Assembly (NCBI RefSeq): GCF_022437945.1
Contig: NZ_CP092535.1
Span: forward strand, 992,001-1,056,000
From: Nocardioides sp. TF02-7
GTDB taxonomy: Bacteria > Actinomycetota > Actinomycetes > Propionibacteriales > Nocardioidaceae
Direction of reading: 5' to 3'
DNA: 64,000 bases
Part shown: positions 1 to 9,533 of the stretch, in pieces
How positions within the stretch are numbered: position 1 is the first letter of the stretch
How the letters are laid out: each line of letters opens with the position of its first letter
Translations under genes and position numbers: made by a program
Notes under the pieces: generated by a model
The model's database searches: none
Seen by the model: the letters and a program-made list of their open reading frames with translations, nothing else
What the model was told of the DNA's origin: nothing

Positions 1-1904
1 CTGGCGCTATCAAGCGTCGCGTTCGAGCTCGAGACACGGCCCGACAGCGAACGTCGGGCGTACTTGAGCCTCGCGGGTCACCAGTACGACGTCCCTAGCT
101 TCCGAGGACGAGCCGAGCACTCGTGGTGGAACGCATGGTACGCAGACTGGGACGTAGCGAGCGAGCACATGCTTGTTGAGCGCGGCCGTCCCTATACCGA
201 AGTCACGGTCGTAAAGTCCGGAAACGACGACTTGATCGTCGCGGCAGATGCGGATGGCGTGGTGAACTTTCGATGGGCGGACGACCGAGCGGAAGCGTTC
301 AGCCAACTCTCGCTCGGCGCGGTGATCACATGCTTGACCGCTTCTGCCGCCGGCGATCAGTTTGTTGTCGGCGTCGGCACTGACATCGGAGACGTCTATG
401 TCTGGGACAGCCGGCATCAGACAGCACGCAGAATCACGCAGCTCGATGGAAGTGTCACTTCCATCAGTATCCGGCAGCGACACCAGACTAGGTTCGAAGT
501 ACTCGCAACGAGTAGCGACGGGTCGGTCGAAAAACAAGAGCGCTCACTAACCCGCCGCATCTCGCGTGCGACTGGTCATATTGGAATCGCTGCAATGTCA
601 TGCTGCTTTGTTTCGGCCCGGGACACGTTCATTGCAGTGGGCACGGCTGGGTCCGGGATCAAAATGCTCCGTCACGAGGACTTATCCGCTGACTCAGCAC
701 TTGGAGCACCAGATGCCGGATACGTCGATGCCCTGTACCCAGCGAGATTTGCGGCAGACCAGGAACTCTCGGTAGTCGCCGCGGGTACCGCAGCGTTTGG
801 CGTTTGGGGGCTCGAGTTTGGGTTCTTGCGTGAGCAGTTCTTGGACAGTTCATGGTCGGGCCGCGGCTCGACGCTTTTACCGAGAAAGTAGACAGGTTGG
901 CCGCCGCGGCCAGTGGCCGGTCTATCTATGCGCAGTACGGGCCCGCCGGGGCTATCCACACACTGCGCGGACATGAAGACGAGGTTCGCGGGATGGCGCT
1001 CCTCCGCCCCGATGGCCGGGTTGAGTTGGTTAGCGTTTCTAGCGATGGCTCTATGCGGAGGTGGCCCCTCAGCATTGACGCGGCCACCTCCGACCGAAGA
1101 CGGGACGCCACGCGCCATCGACTCCTTGCGCTGAGCGGCCATGACACTGAAGCCGTCGTGTCGAACAGCAATGGAGAAACTCTCGTCGTCTCTCGAGGAG
1201 GCGCGGCCACGCTGAGCGGGCTACCTGAGATCAAGTCGGCCCACTTCGTTTCGAGTGATCAACTGATGATCCAAGAGTCGACTCTCGCGATACGGGAGAT
1301 CAAACGGGAACGTGGAACTTGGTCAGTTCAGTCTTCGTCTATTGACCCGGCAGCTGGCGTCCATGTAGAAGTTCCTCAAGCCGAAGGTTCCCCCTGGCAC
1401 TTTGAGCAGCCCCTTGAAGTAGATGATGGCTATGTAAGCATCGGAGATAGCGGCGATTCGGCGACCTTCGTGAGTGAGCTCGCGAATGTTGTTCTTGCGC
1501 AGGACATAGACGCCCTCTACCGACTTGATTCGTCCGATTCGACAATTGTGCTTCTTGTGTGTGACCCAGATGGTGTCGCGATCGTGAAGGGCAGTGTCTC
1601 AAGTGCCGCCTACTCCGGCTGGCAGTGGCACGTGGTCTGTCAACGTCGCGACTTCTCCATCAACGACTCCGATTCGCTGGCGACGACGGTGTTGTCGAAC
1701 GGTGCGGAAATCCGCGTCATCGTTGCCGACACCAGCGCAATGAGCGTCTTGGGCCCAGAGTTGGAAGAACTGGGACGGATCGAGATCGGCGGGGGCGCAG
1801 CGCGTGGTCTCCACATCACGCCGAGACTTGATGATTACAACCGATTCAATTTCGCATTGCAGAAGCGCGCGGGCTTGATCATCGGTGAGTTCCTTCTTGA
1901 ATAG
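1..1904 (+). CDS. WD40-repeat protein, C-terminal part (5' end outside window, frameshifted)
   Basis: The reading frame is open from base 1, so the start lies to the left. Frame 1 runs to a stop at 889-891; a second frame, open from 834, continues to 1904. Both halves carry WD40-like repeats (AGTAAFGVWGL, LRGHEDEVRGM, VSVSSDGSMRRWPL) and the end, ELGRIEIGGGAARGLHI, resembles the last blade of the propellers fused to STAND/NACHT NTPases in actinobacteria. The two frames join if one base is missing, for example in the GGG near 855, which gives 635 codons. I see no NTPase motif inside the window, so that part is inference from the family. Lower GC and less biased codon use than the core genes suggest transfer. 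It may be a single intact gene or a decaying one. Confidence 0.65.
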
Positions 1905-2297
1905 CCGATGAGCGCAAGTCGCAACTGTTCTCCGCGACAAGACATCTTCTGACAGGCCCTGGGCGTTGCATGAGCCATCGAGCAGGGGCACCCACGACGA
2001 ACTCCCTCTCGCTCGTGAACAAGGGGTCCGCTGCGCAATCCAAACGTCATCTACGCTGACGAGCTCGGGAAGTTGATCCCAGTTGGCTATCGAGCACGAT
2101 GCGATCGTCGCCCGATTGAGGAGAGCTAAGCGGCGAACGGCGGAATACCTCCAGGCGAGGTTGCAAGCCGCGTCATACCGCCGCGTGATGGCGCTGAGAT
2201 TGTCGCTCGCAATAGAATCAAGGCCTCGCGACCGCATCCCAGCGAGGATTGGTGTTCTGACATGCTCAGCGGCGTGAAGTCGGAGGGAGGCAATGCC
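1905..2297. other. 393-bp gap without a supported gene
   Basis: No reading frame here has a good ribosome site together with actinobacterial third-position GC. Open stretches exist on both strands but show no recognisable motif. The 3' end (2282-2290, GGAGGGAGG) is the likely ribosome binding site of the next gene. It may be a decayed remnant of an island gene. Confidence 0.4.
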
Positions 2298-3095
2298 GTG
2301 GTAGCGGAAGACTCGATGGATCCGGCTCCTCGTGTAACCGTTCATGACTTGAGAGGCGGGGTGCGAGGGCTGTGTGCTCTAGTTGGCATGGGTGGCCTGA
2401 TTGGCGGTGCCATCGCTGTCTTCGAATCGAAGAATCAAGCCGGAACCGTCGCGCTGCTCGCAGTTGGTGGCATCGCGTCTTTGCTCACAGTGGCGGGTAA
2501 GGTGCCGCTTCGGTGGGTGATTGGCGGCAGCGAGTTCGACATGTCCGAGGCCGCTGCGCAGGACATCGCCGACGCAGTCGCTTCTCAACTCGACCCGGCG
2601 GGCACGGCAGAGGTTGCTGGACGACTTGCAGGTTCAGAGGCTGGCGCAAGGAGCGCGGTAAGCAATGCAATGCACGAGTACGTGGTCTTCGAACAAGCGG
2701 CTATCGGTCGTGTGATGCAGGCCATCGCACCCAGGGGCTGGTCCTACGCGCACGCCACCAGACCCGAGGATCGCAAGTTCGACGGCTTCGTGGTCATGCG
2801 AGATGGCGTCCAGGTTCCGGTTGAGTACAAGCTCGTCCGGTCTGTCGCCGCACGACGGCGCTTCTTGGCTCTGCTGGCTCAAACCTTCGGTTCCGCTGCA
2901 CCGACAGCCAAGGTCGTCGTGGTCTCGACGGCTCCGACGGTGCCAAACGTGGTGACGCTCGGACAACGAGCGGAGCTCGCCCCTCTTGGGGTTCACCTAG
3001 TCGACGCCGACGCTCTCGACTTCGAGCGGCGCTTTATCGCCGCCTGCGAAGATGCACTCTCCCAACTACAGAGTCGGGAAGTACACCCCGATTGA
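2298..3095 (+). CDS. Two-TM protein with PD-(D/E)XK nuclease-like domain
   Basis: I do not recognise a named family. GTG at 2298 is chosen because GGAGGGAGG lies 7 bases upstream; an in-frame ATG at 2262 has no comparable site. The 265-aa protein has two hydrophobic segments (about 24-42 and 49-66), a helical linker and a C-terminal domain with the pattern of the restriction-endonuclease fold: Glu132 in a helix (VVFEQAAIGR), Asp162 in RKFDGFV, Glu176-x-Lys178 in VPVEYKLV, followed by strand KVVVVST and LGVHLVDAD. This suggests a membrane-anchored nuclease, or an inactive relative, facing the cytoplasm. It lies downstream of a WD40 protein and near a second PD-(D/E)XK-like protein, a setting that suits a defence role, but that role is inferred. 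Confidence 0.6.
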   Translation: MVAEDSMDPAPRVTVHDLRGGVRGLCALVGMGGLIGGAIAVFESKNQAGTVALLAVGGIASLLTVAGKVPLRWVIGGSEFDMSEAAAQDIADAVASQLDPAGTAEVAGRLAGSEAGARSAVSNAMHEYVVFEQAAIGRVMQAIAPRGWSYAHATRPEDRKFDGFVVMRDGVQVPVEYKLVRSVAARRRFLALLAQTFGSAAPTAKVVVVSTAPTVPNVVTLGQRAELAPLGVHLVDADALDFERRFIAACEDALSQLQSREVHPD

Positions 3096-3196
3096 CCAGG
3101 TCCACGGCCGGCACGGACAAGCGAACGTCTTTCCACCGCGTGGGCGCCGATCGAGATCCAGAATTCGGGAGCTTGCAAAACGAGTAGCCTGCGGTC

Positions 3197-3877
3197 GTGG
3201 ATGAGACATGGGCGCTGCTGATCGGTGGCATATTCGGCCTAGCAGCATCGTGGGGCCCTATTGCTTTCACCTCACAACGGGATCGCCGGCGCCATGCTGC
3301 AGCGACCGCAGGACGGTTCCTGTCAGAGTGCGATCGCCTCATGAGGGCAACGCTGGAACGCCGGTCACTCATCGAGAATGGACGATTCGACCCCGCTGAG
3401 GCAGATGCTTCCTTCGAGGAGATCCTCGTCGGCTTGCATGCCGCTGGTTATGAACTCGCGCTGGCAGGTGGATCGCGGCTGCAGGCCACCGTTTACCACA
3501 TGCTCGAGACAGCCAGGGAGCTCGTGTTCGCCACGCTCCCGGCCCTGGCGCCTGAAGACGAGCGTCGACGCACTGTCTCGAGATTCACTGACTGCAAACT
3601 CGAGGTGCTCGGGGGAACTTGGGTCGCACAAGGCGCTGCTGATCAAACGATCTTGAGCCCAGGTCGGCCTTTCTCAGGCAGCGTCTTACCGCCGCGTTCA
3701 GACTGCGTGAGAAGCGGCCGCTATACCGACCGGGCGAGCCGACTCGGTTCGCCTGCGGACGCAATCACCTCCCGAAGGTCGGAGTACGGGATCGGATCTC
3801 CGGTGACTCTTCCCAGTGTGGTCAAACCCATCGAAGCGCCGGCCCGCTCCTCGATCGCTGCTCGTCCCGCGACATAG
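3197..3877 (+). CDS. Hypothetical protein with one N-terminal TM helix
   Basis: It starts at GTG 3197. Residues 5-25 (WALLIGGIFGLAASWGPIAF) form a membrane helix followed by QRDRRR, so the rest is probably cytoplasmic and looks mainly helical. As read, the frame continues to 3877 and overlaps the convergent gene by 157 bp with a tail that looks like antisense sequence. Removing one G from the run at 3611-3615 would end the protein at 3656 as 152 aa (ending LGSHKALLIKRS) and abolish the overlap, in line with the indels seen elsewhere in the window. I favour the shorter form. No family is recognised. Single-helix helical proteins of this kind are common partners in bacterial defence loci, but nothing here proves that. 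Confidence 0.5.
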   Translation: MDETWALLIGGIFGLAASWGPIAFTSQRDRRRHAAATAGRFLSECDRLMRATLERRSLIENGRFDPAEADASFEEILVGLHAAGYELALAGGSRLQATVYHMLETARELVFATLPALAPEDERRRTVSRFTDCKLEVLGGTWVAQGAADQTILSPGRPFSGSVLPPRSDCVRSGRYTDRASRLGSPADAITSRRSEYGIGSPVTLPSVVKPIEAPARSSIAARPAT

Positions 3878-4311
3878 AACCTCCATTGGGCAATGACGAG
3901 CGGGTCGTACTCCTCATGACTCTTGGCCGTGTGGAGGCAGAACACGTACGCGTCTGCGTTGAATCCCTGCTTCCCCGACCATTCGCCCGTCGCGGTGTCC
4001 CACCCATAGGCGGGCGCGACCCGGAACGTCGGACTGCTCAGCTTCTTCTGAGCCCACGCCTGCAGGAAGCCCGACGACTTGACCTCGATCCTGGTCCCGT
4101 CTGGCGCCGTCACATCCCAGGGGTCCCACTCCACTCGCGGCGCCGCGGAGCCGACGGCACGCGCCACCAGGAACTCCGCCAGGTAGCCCCGCACGTTGTT
4201 GGTGCGGAGGTCGTTCATCGCGAATCGCCAGAAGTCGATGACCGACGCGTCGAGACCATCAAACGGCTCCGCGCCGGACAGACCCTGGGCAGCAGGTGGG
4301 TCGAATGCCAT
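3721..4311 (-). CDS. PD-(D/E)XK nuclease-like hypothetical protein
   Basis: This is a 196-aa protein of unrecognised family. Residues 36-75 carry the pattern of a restriction-endonuclease fold: a Glu in helix VRGYLAEFLVARAVG, Asp residues in EWDPWDVTAPDG and the Glu-x-Lys of TRIEVKSSGFLQAW. An aromatic-rich region follows (GYGWDTATGEWS, DAYVFCLHTA, VIAQWRFYVAG), similar to DNA-binding nucleases and to the hypothetical proteins found beside restriction genes. It is convergent with the gene to its left and stands alone upstream of the nrdJ terminator. A DNA-cleaving activity is inferred from the motif only. Confidence 0.6.
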   Translation of the reverse strand: MAFDPPAAQGLSGAEPFDGLDASVIDFWRFAMNDLRTNNVRGYLAEFLVARAVGSAAPRVEWDPWDVTAPDGTRIEVKSSGFLQAWAQKKLSSPTFRVAPAYGWDTATGEWSGKQGFNADAYVFCLHTAKSHEEYDPLVIAQWRFYVAGRAAIEERAGASMGLTTLGRVTGDPIPYSDLREVIASAGEPSRLARSV

Positions 4312-4440
4312 CGGCTGATGGAACCAGACCGAGCCGAGTCACGCGGCCGCGCCACGGATATCCGGATCACCCGGCCGTACTCGCCGCAGGTGAGAAGCAA
4401 CCTCGCGGGCGCAGCTAGGCGTCCTCGGCCACCCCAATGG

Positions 4441-4474
4441 CCAGTGGCCGGCACCCGAAGGTGCCGGCCACTGG
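4441..4474 (-). terminator. Perfect 15-bp hairpin after nrdJ
   Basis: Arms 4441-4455 and 4460-4474 are perfectly complementary (ccagtggccggcacc) around a 4-base loop, with no T-run. It lies 20 bp beyond the nrdJ stop codon and fits a tractless actinobacterial terminator. Confidence 0.7.
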
Positions 4475-4494
4475 GTTGATCTACAACGTAAGCG

Positions 4495-7375
4495 TCAGCT
4501 GCAGCCCGAGGTGCTCCCGCACCCCTCGCACACGTAGCAAGACCCAGCAGGCCGCATCTTCGTGCCACACGTCATGCAGAGCGGGCTGTCGACGGCGTGG
4601 CCGGTGATCTGCTCCATCAGCTCCGCAGACGTGTGGGCGGTCTTGACCTCGGCCTTCGGCGAGCCGATGTCGATGATCTCCTCCTCCACGACCGGCGCGG
4701 CCTCCGCCTTGGGGGGCGGGCTCGGGGTCGGTGGCGACGAGCTCGCTGGCGCTGCCGGTCTCCTCGAGGGGCTCGTAGGAGCCGGTCTCGAGGTGGCGCT
4801 GGCGCTCCTCGGCGGAGTAGATGCCGAGCATAGAGCGCTCCTCGAAGGACAGGTAGTCGAGCGCCAGGCGGCGGAAGATGTAGTCCATGATCGACTGCGC
4901 CATCCGCACGTCGGGGTCGTCGGTGAGGCCGGCGGGCTCGAAGCGCAGGTTGGTGAACTTCGAGACGTACGTCTCGAGCGGGACGCCGTACTGCAGGCCG
5001 ATCGACACCGCGATCGAGAACGCGTCCATCACGCCGGCGAGGGTGGAGCCCTGCTTGCCGAGCTTGAGGAAGATCTCGCCGAGCTCGCCGTCGTCGTGGG
5101 CGCCCGAGATCATGTAGCCCTCGGCGCCGCCGACGGTGAACGACGTGGTGCGGGCCTGGCGCGACTTCGGCAGCCGCTTGCGGGTCGGGGCGTAGACGAC
5201 CTTCTCCACGACCTTCTCGACGACCTTGGTCTCCGCCTCAGCGTCGCCCTCCCCCTTCGAGTCAGCCTTGGCGTCGCCGAGCGGCTGGCCGACCTTGGAG
5301 TTGTCGCGGTAGATCGCGGTGGCCTTGAGGCCGAGCTTCCACGACTGGAGGTAGATGTCCTCGACGTCCTCGACGGTCGCCGTCGACGGCAGGTTGACCG
5401 TCTTGGAGATCGCGCCGGAGAGGAACGGCTGGGTCGCGGCCATCATCTTCACGTGGCCCATCGGGCCCAGCGCGCGGGTGCCGACGGCGCAGTCGAAGAC
5501 CTCGTAGTGCTCCGGCTTGAGGCCGGGGGCGTCGACCACGTGGCCGTGCTCGGCGATGTAGGCGACGATCGCCTCGACCTGCTCGTCCTGGTAGCCGAGC
5601 TTGCGCAGCGCCCGCGGCACCGTGTTGTTGACGATCTGCATCGAGCCGCCGCCGACCAGCTTCTTGAACTTCACCAGCGAGAAGTCGGGCTCGATGCCGG
5701 TGGTGTCGCAGTCCATCATGAAGCCGATCGTGCCGGTCGGCGCGAGCAGCGAGGCCTGGGCGTTGCGGAAGCCGTTGTCCTTGCCGAGGTCGACGACCTT
5801 CTGCCACTCCGCGGTCGCCGCCTTGTGCACCTCGGTGTCGGCGATGTGGAGCGGGCGGAGCACGTCGTTGGCGGCCTGGTGCTTGCGCATCACCCGCTGG
5901 TGCGCCTCGGCGTTGCGGGCGTAGCCGTTGTAAGGGCCGACCACGGCGGCCATCTCGGCGGAGCGACGGTACGACGCACCCGTCATCAGCGAGGTGATCG
6001 CGGCAGCCATCGCGCGCCCGCCCTCGGAGTCGTAGCCGAGGCCCATCGCCATCAGCAGCGCGCCGAGGTTGGCGTACCCGATGCCGAGCTGGCGGTAGTC
6101 GCGGGTGGTCTGCCCGATCGCCTCGGTCGGGAAGTCGGCGAAGCTGATCGAGATGTCCATCGCCGTGAACACCAGCTCGGTGGCCTTGGTGAACCGCTCG
6201 ACGTCGAAGGTGTCGTCGTCCTTCAGGAACTTCAGCAGGTTGAGCGAGGCCAGGTTGCAGGAGGAGTTGTCGAGCGACATGTACTCCGAGCAGGGGTTGG
6301 ACGCGGTGATCCGCCCGGTCTCGGGGTTGGTGTGCCAGTCGTTGATGGTGTCGTCGTACTGCAGGCCCGGGTCGGCGCACGCCCACGCGGCCTCGGAGAT
6401 CTTGCGGAACAGCGACCGCGCGTCGATCGTCTCGATGACCTCGCCGGTCATCCGCGCCCGCAGGCCGAACTCGGTGCCGTCCTCGACCGCACGCATGAAC
6501 TCGTCGCTGACGCGGACGGAGTTGTTGGCGTTCTGGTACTGCACGGACGTGATGTCCTTGCCGCCGAGGTCCATGTCGAAGCCGGCGTCGCGCAGGACCC
6601 GGATCTTCTCCTCCTCGCGGACCTTGGTCTCGACGAACTCCTCGATGTCGGGGTGGTCGACGTCGAGCACGACCATCTTCGCCGCGCGCCTCGTGGCGCC
6701 GCCGGACTTGATGGTGCCGGCCGAGGCGTCGGCGCCGCGCATGAAGGAGACCGGGCCGGACGCCGTGCCGCCGCTGGAGAGCAGCTCCTTCGACGAGCGG
6801 ATCCGCGACAGGTTGAGGCCGGCGCCGGAGCCGCCCTTGAAGATGAACCCCTCCTCCTTGTACCAGTTGAGGATCGAGTCCATCGAGTCGTCGACCGACA
6901 GGATGAAGCAGGCGCTGACCTGCTGGGGCGACTTGGTGCCGACGTTGAACCAGACCGGGGAGTTGAACGAGAAGTACTGGTGCACGAGCAGCCAGGTCAG
7001 CTCGTGCTCGAACGTCTCGGCGTCGGCCGGGGAGGCGAAGTACCCGTGGTCGACACCCGCCTTGGTGTAGGTCTTCACGACCCGGTCGACGAGCTGCTTG
7101 AGGCTCCACTCCCGCTCCGGGGTGCCGACCGCGCCACGGAAGTACTTCGTGGTGACGATCGTCGAGGCGTTGAGCGACCAGAAGTCGGGGAACTCCACGC
7201 CCGACTGCTCGAAGACGACCTCGTCGGTCTTCCAGTTCTTCTGGAGGACGTCGCGCCGCTCCCAGGTGATCTCGTCGTAGGGGTGCACACCCTCGGTGCT
7301 GAACACCCGCTCGATCTTGAGCCCGTTGCTGCGGCCGGTCGTCGCGCCGGTCTTGCTGCTCACCGTCTCGGTCAT
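4495..7375 (-). CDS. nrdJ: Vitamin B12-dependent (class II) ribonucleotide reductase, frameshifted near 3' end
   Basis: It reduces ribonucleotides to deoxyribonucleotides using adenosylcobalamin. The start MTETVSSKTG at 7375 follows an AGGAG site and leads into the conserved LKIERVFSTEGVHPYDEI. Further family motifs are FNSPVWFNVGTKSPQQVSAC, FKGGSGAGLNLSRIRSS, NPCSEYMSLDNSSCNLASLN and APTGTIGFMMDCDTTGIEPD. The C-terminus carries the zinc-ribbon and redox cysteines (CMTCGTKM, CYVCEGCG, TSGCS), but in another frame. Removing one G from the six at 4711-4716 joins the parts as 959 aa. No intein interrupts it. It is downstream of nrdR, with which it probably shares a promoter controlled by NrdR boxes. 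The break is probably a sequencing error in an essential gene. Confidence 0.95.
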
Positions 7376-7479
7376 GTGCTCCTGGTCCCCTCGGTTCCTG
7401 GCTGTGCGGGCGGTCGGTCGATTCCAGTGTTGCGGTGGGCGCCGACACTCCGGTGGGGTGCGGCGGCCCGAATGGTGGG

Positions 7480-7513
7480 CCCCGGCAGGCAGCTTCCCCA
7501 CTACCTGCCGGGG
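7480..7513 (-). terminator. 10-bp hairpin between nrdR and nrdJ
   Basis: Arms 7480-7489 (ccccggcagg) and 7504-7513 pair perfectly across a 14-base loop, just beyond the nrdR stop codon. It may attenuate or stabilise the nrdR-nrdJ transcript, since it lies between two genes read in the same direction. Confidence 0.45.
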
Positions 7514-7523
7514 CTGTCTGTGG

Positions 7524-7994
7524 TCAGCCGGTCTCGGCTGGGGAGAGCTCGCGCTCGGCGCGCATGAGCTGGATCTCGGACTCGAAGTCGGCCGCGGACT
7601 CGAAGCCGCGGTAGACGCTGGCGAAGCGGAGGTAGGCGACCTCGTCGAGCTGGCGGAGCGGGCCGAGGATCGCGAGCCCGACCTCGTGGGCGGCGACCTC
7701 GGGGCTGCCGGCCAGCCGGAGCTGGTCCTCGACGACCTGCCCGAGGCGGGCCAGGTCGTCCTCGCTGACCGGGCGGCCCTTGCACGCCTTGCGGACGCCG
7801 GCGACGGCCTTCTCCCGGTGGAAGGGCTCGGTGGCCCCGGAGCGCTTGAGCACGGTGAGCTGCATCAGCTCGACGGTGGTGAAGCGCTTCTCGCAGCTCT
7901 GGCACACCCGGCGGCGGCGGATCTGGGCGCCGTCGTCGGCCACCCGGGAGTCGAGGACCTTGGTGTCGCAGTGCTTGCAGTAGGGGCAGTGCAT
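7524..7994 (-). CDS. nrdR: Transcriptional repressor NrdR
   Basis: NrdR represses ribonucleotide reductase genes in response to (d)ATP. The 156-aa protein is of normal length and intact. It begins [18 protein letters not shown], the first half of a four-cysteine zinc ribbon (CPYC with CQSC at about 31-34), followed by KRFTTVE and an ATP-cone domain ([39 protein letters not shown]). It is the first gene of a pair with nrdJ, 148 bp apart. Two NrdR boxes 126-172 bp upstream imply autoregulation. Confidence 0.95.
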   Translation of the reverse strand: MHCPYCKHCDTKVLDSRVADDGAQIRRRRVCQSCEKRFTTVELMQLTVLKRSGATEPFHREKAVAGVRKACKGRPVSEDDLARLGQVVEDQLRLAGSPEVAAHEVGLAILGPLRQLDEVAYLRFASVYRGFESAADFESEIQLMRAERELSPAETG

Positions 7995-8119
7995 GCTGGT
8001 CCTCCTCCCTTCGGGCAGGGCTCGACCGGCCCGGGTGGGGCTGGTCGCGGCTGTGGATATCCGGGTGGTTCGCTGTGCAGATCCAGTGGTCCGCTGTGCA
8101 CTCGCGCTCCGCGATCTGT

Positions 8120-8166
8120 GAACTAGATGTGGAGAACTACACGGCTGTAACTACTAGATGTTGTGG
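8120..8166 (-). promoter_or_regulatory. Tandem NrdR boxes upstream of nrdR-nrdJ
   Basis: Two 16-bp sites, 8120-8135 (gaactagatgtggaga) and 8151-8166 (ctactagatgttgtgg), read on the minus strand as variants of the NrdR box consensus acaCwAtATaTwGtgt. Their starts are 31 bp apart, about three helical turns, as is usual for cooperative NrdR binding. The rest of 7995-8444 shows no gene; it must hold the nrdR promoter and the leader of the lipoprotein gene to the right. Confidence 0.75.
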
Positions 8167-8444
8167 TAACCGTACGCCCCCGGCACCACTGGTGCAAGGC
8201 CCGGGCGGTATCAGTTTCGACATGGGTCGGCGGTGGGGGTGTTTGTGCAGGTCAGGGCCGGTTCGACGGGTTCGGTACGGCGTGTCGGGGCGGCGCGTCG
8301 GCGGGCCCTGAGGCCTCGTCAGTAGAACCTCCGCGGACCCGCAATTCATCCCTTGGGCCACTGCAAACGGGCGCCGCGGATCACTACTGTGGGCGCCGGC
8401 CTCGGGGCCGCACCCACTGCTCCCTCGACCCCACCGGAGGCCTC

Positions 8445-8976
8445 ATGAAGACCCCGCGCCCGCTCGCCGTACGACTCCTCGCCACCGCCGCCGTGGTCGC
8501 CGTACCCCTCACCCTCAGCGCCTGCGGCGAGGTCACCGAGCGTGCCGTCGAGGAGAGCATCGAGCAGGCGGCCGAGCAGGACGGCCAGGACGTCGAGGTC
8601 GACCTCGACGGCGACGGCGGGGGTCAAGGTCGAGAGCTCCGACGGCACCTTCGAGGTCGGCGACGACGTCGCGCTGCCCGACGACTTCCCCTCCGACGTG
8701 CCGCTGCTCGACGGGCAGCTGATCTCCGCGTCGTCCTCGCCGGCCGACAGCGGCAGCGAGGGCTGGTACCTGCTGATGAACGTCGAGGGCGACCCCGACG
8801 ACCTCTTCGCCGACGCCACCGGCGAGCTCGAGAGCGCCGGGTTCAGCGCCGACGGCGAGTCGTTCGGCGGCGCCGGCAGCTGGAGCAGCGCCGACTGGAC
8901 GGTCACGCTCACCGTCGCCGACGGCGGCGGCGGTCTCACCAGCGTGCAGTACGTTGTCGCGCCCGCGCTGACCTGA
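8445..8976 (+). CDS. Putative lipoprotein (frameshifted)
   Basis: The ATG at 8445 opens a signal peptide with lipobox (MKTPRPLAVRLLA...LTLSACGE), so the mature protein should be anchored through Cys27 on the outer face of the membrane. An acidic stretch (EQDGQDVEVDLDGD) precedes a compact domain with FEVGDDVALPDDFPSDVPLL and EGWYLLMNVEGDPDDLF, which is seen in many Nocardioides lipoproteins of unknown function. The frame breaks at the G5 run 8619-8623; removing one G gives 176 aa. It is monocistronic or the first gene before the small membrane protein that follows. Function unknown. Confidence 0.75.
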
Positions 8977-9064
8977 GCCGGCCGGCTCGATGGGGGTGAC
9001 GGGGGTCGGCGGGGTCGGCGGGGTCGGCGGGGCGACCCGCGGGAGGCTTGGCGGATCGGACACA

Positions 9065-9403
9065 ATGACGCCCGTGGCGGGCGGAAAGCGGGCGGGTGAT
9101 CGTCCCAAGCAGACGTTCCGCCCCGTGCTGCTCGCACTCGCCCTCGGCATCACCCTCTGCGTCGTCGCCTGGGGCTACCTCGTCTACGCCGCCATCGACT
9201 TCGGCTCCACCGCGCGCCAGGACGACTCCGACGAGGCCTGGTGGTACCTCGGCATCGCCTCCGTCGGCGCCGTCGCCTGCCTCTTCCTTGGCTTCATGCT
9301 CGTCGTCCGCTTCTCCCGCGCCATCGGCCTCACCACTCCCCCGGAGCCCAAGCCGAAGCGCGACCCCGACGCGCCGAAGGGCGGGAAGCGGGCGGCTCGG
9401 TAG
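9065..9403 (+). CDS. Small two-TM membrane protein
   Basis: The ATG at 9065 (MTPVAGGKRA) is preferred over an in-frame ATG at 8990 inside a tandem (gtcggcgggg) repeat, which would add a low-complexity GVGG leader. The 112-aa protein has two membrane helices (about 21-43, PVLLALALGITLCVVAWGYL, and about 58-79, YLGIASVGAVACLFLGF) and a basic C-terminal tail (PKPKRDPDAPKGGKRAAR). This layout recurs in actinobacterial membrane proteins of unknown function. It ends before a hairpin shared with the convergent gene. Confidence 0.75.
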   Translation: MTPVAGGKRAGDRPKQTFRPVLLALALGITLCVVAWGYLVYAAIDFGSTARQDDSDEAWWYLGIASVGAVACLFLGFMLVVRFSRAIGLTTPPEPKPKRDPDAPKGGKRAAR

Positions 9404-9481
9404 GGCGGGCGGGGTGTGCGCTGAGTGGCGGCGGGCGGTGCGCGCCGCGGCGGGCGGCTGGGCCGCGGCGGGCGGCCGGAC

Positions 9482-9521
9482 GTCATACGGACGGGGCCAC
9501 CGGTGACCCCGTCCGTATGAC
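9482..9521. terminator. 15-bp hairpin between convergent genes
   Basis: Arms 9482-9496 (gtcatacggacgggg) and 9507-9521 pair perfectly around a 10-base loop between two convergent gene ends. There is no T-tract, so it probably stops both genes. The GTCATACG core recurs in the hairpin at 43291-43350. Confidence 0.7.
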
Positions 9522-9533
9522 CTCTTCGAGTCC

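Noticed and set aside
1905..2261. Coding region or transposase remnant
   Set aside because: Open frames on both strands lack recognisable motifs, ribosome sites and third-position GC bias.
4495..7375. Intein in nrdJ
   Set aside because: The conserved blocks are at normal spacing and no intein or LAGLIDADG motif is present; the only break is near the C-terminus in a G6 run.
4562..7567. Long plus-strand open frame opposite nrdJ
   Set aside because: It mirrors the codon bias of nrdJ on the other strand and has no motif; long antisense frames are expected at this GC content.
7376..8444. Cobalamin riboswitch ahead of the B12-dependent reductase
   Set aside because: No B12-box-like conserved core was found; NrdR boxes explain the upstream region.
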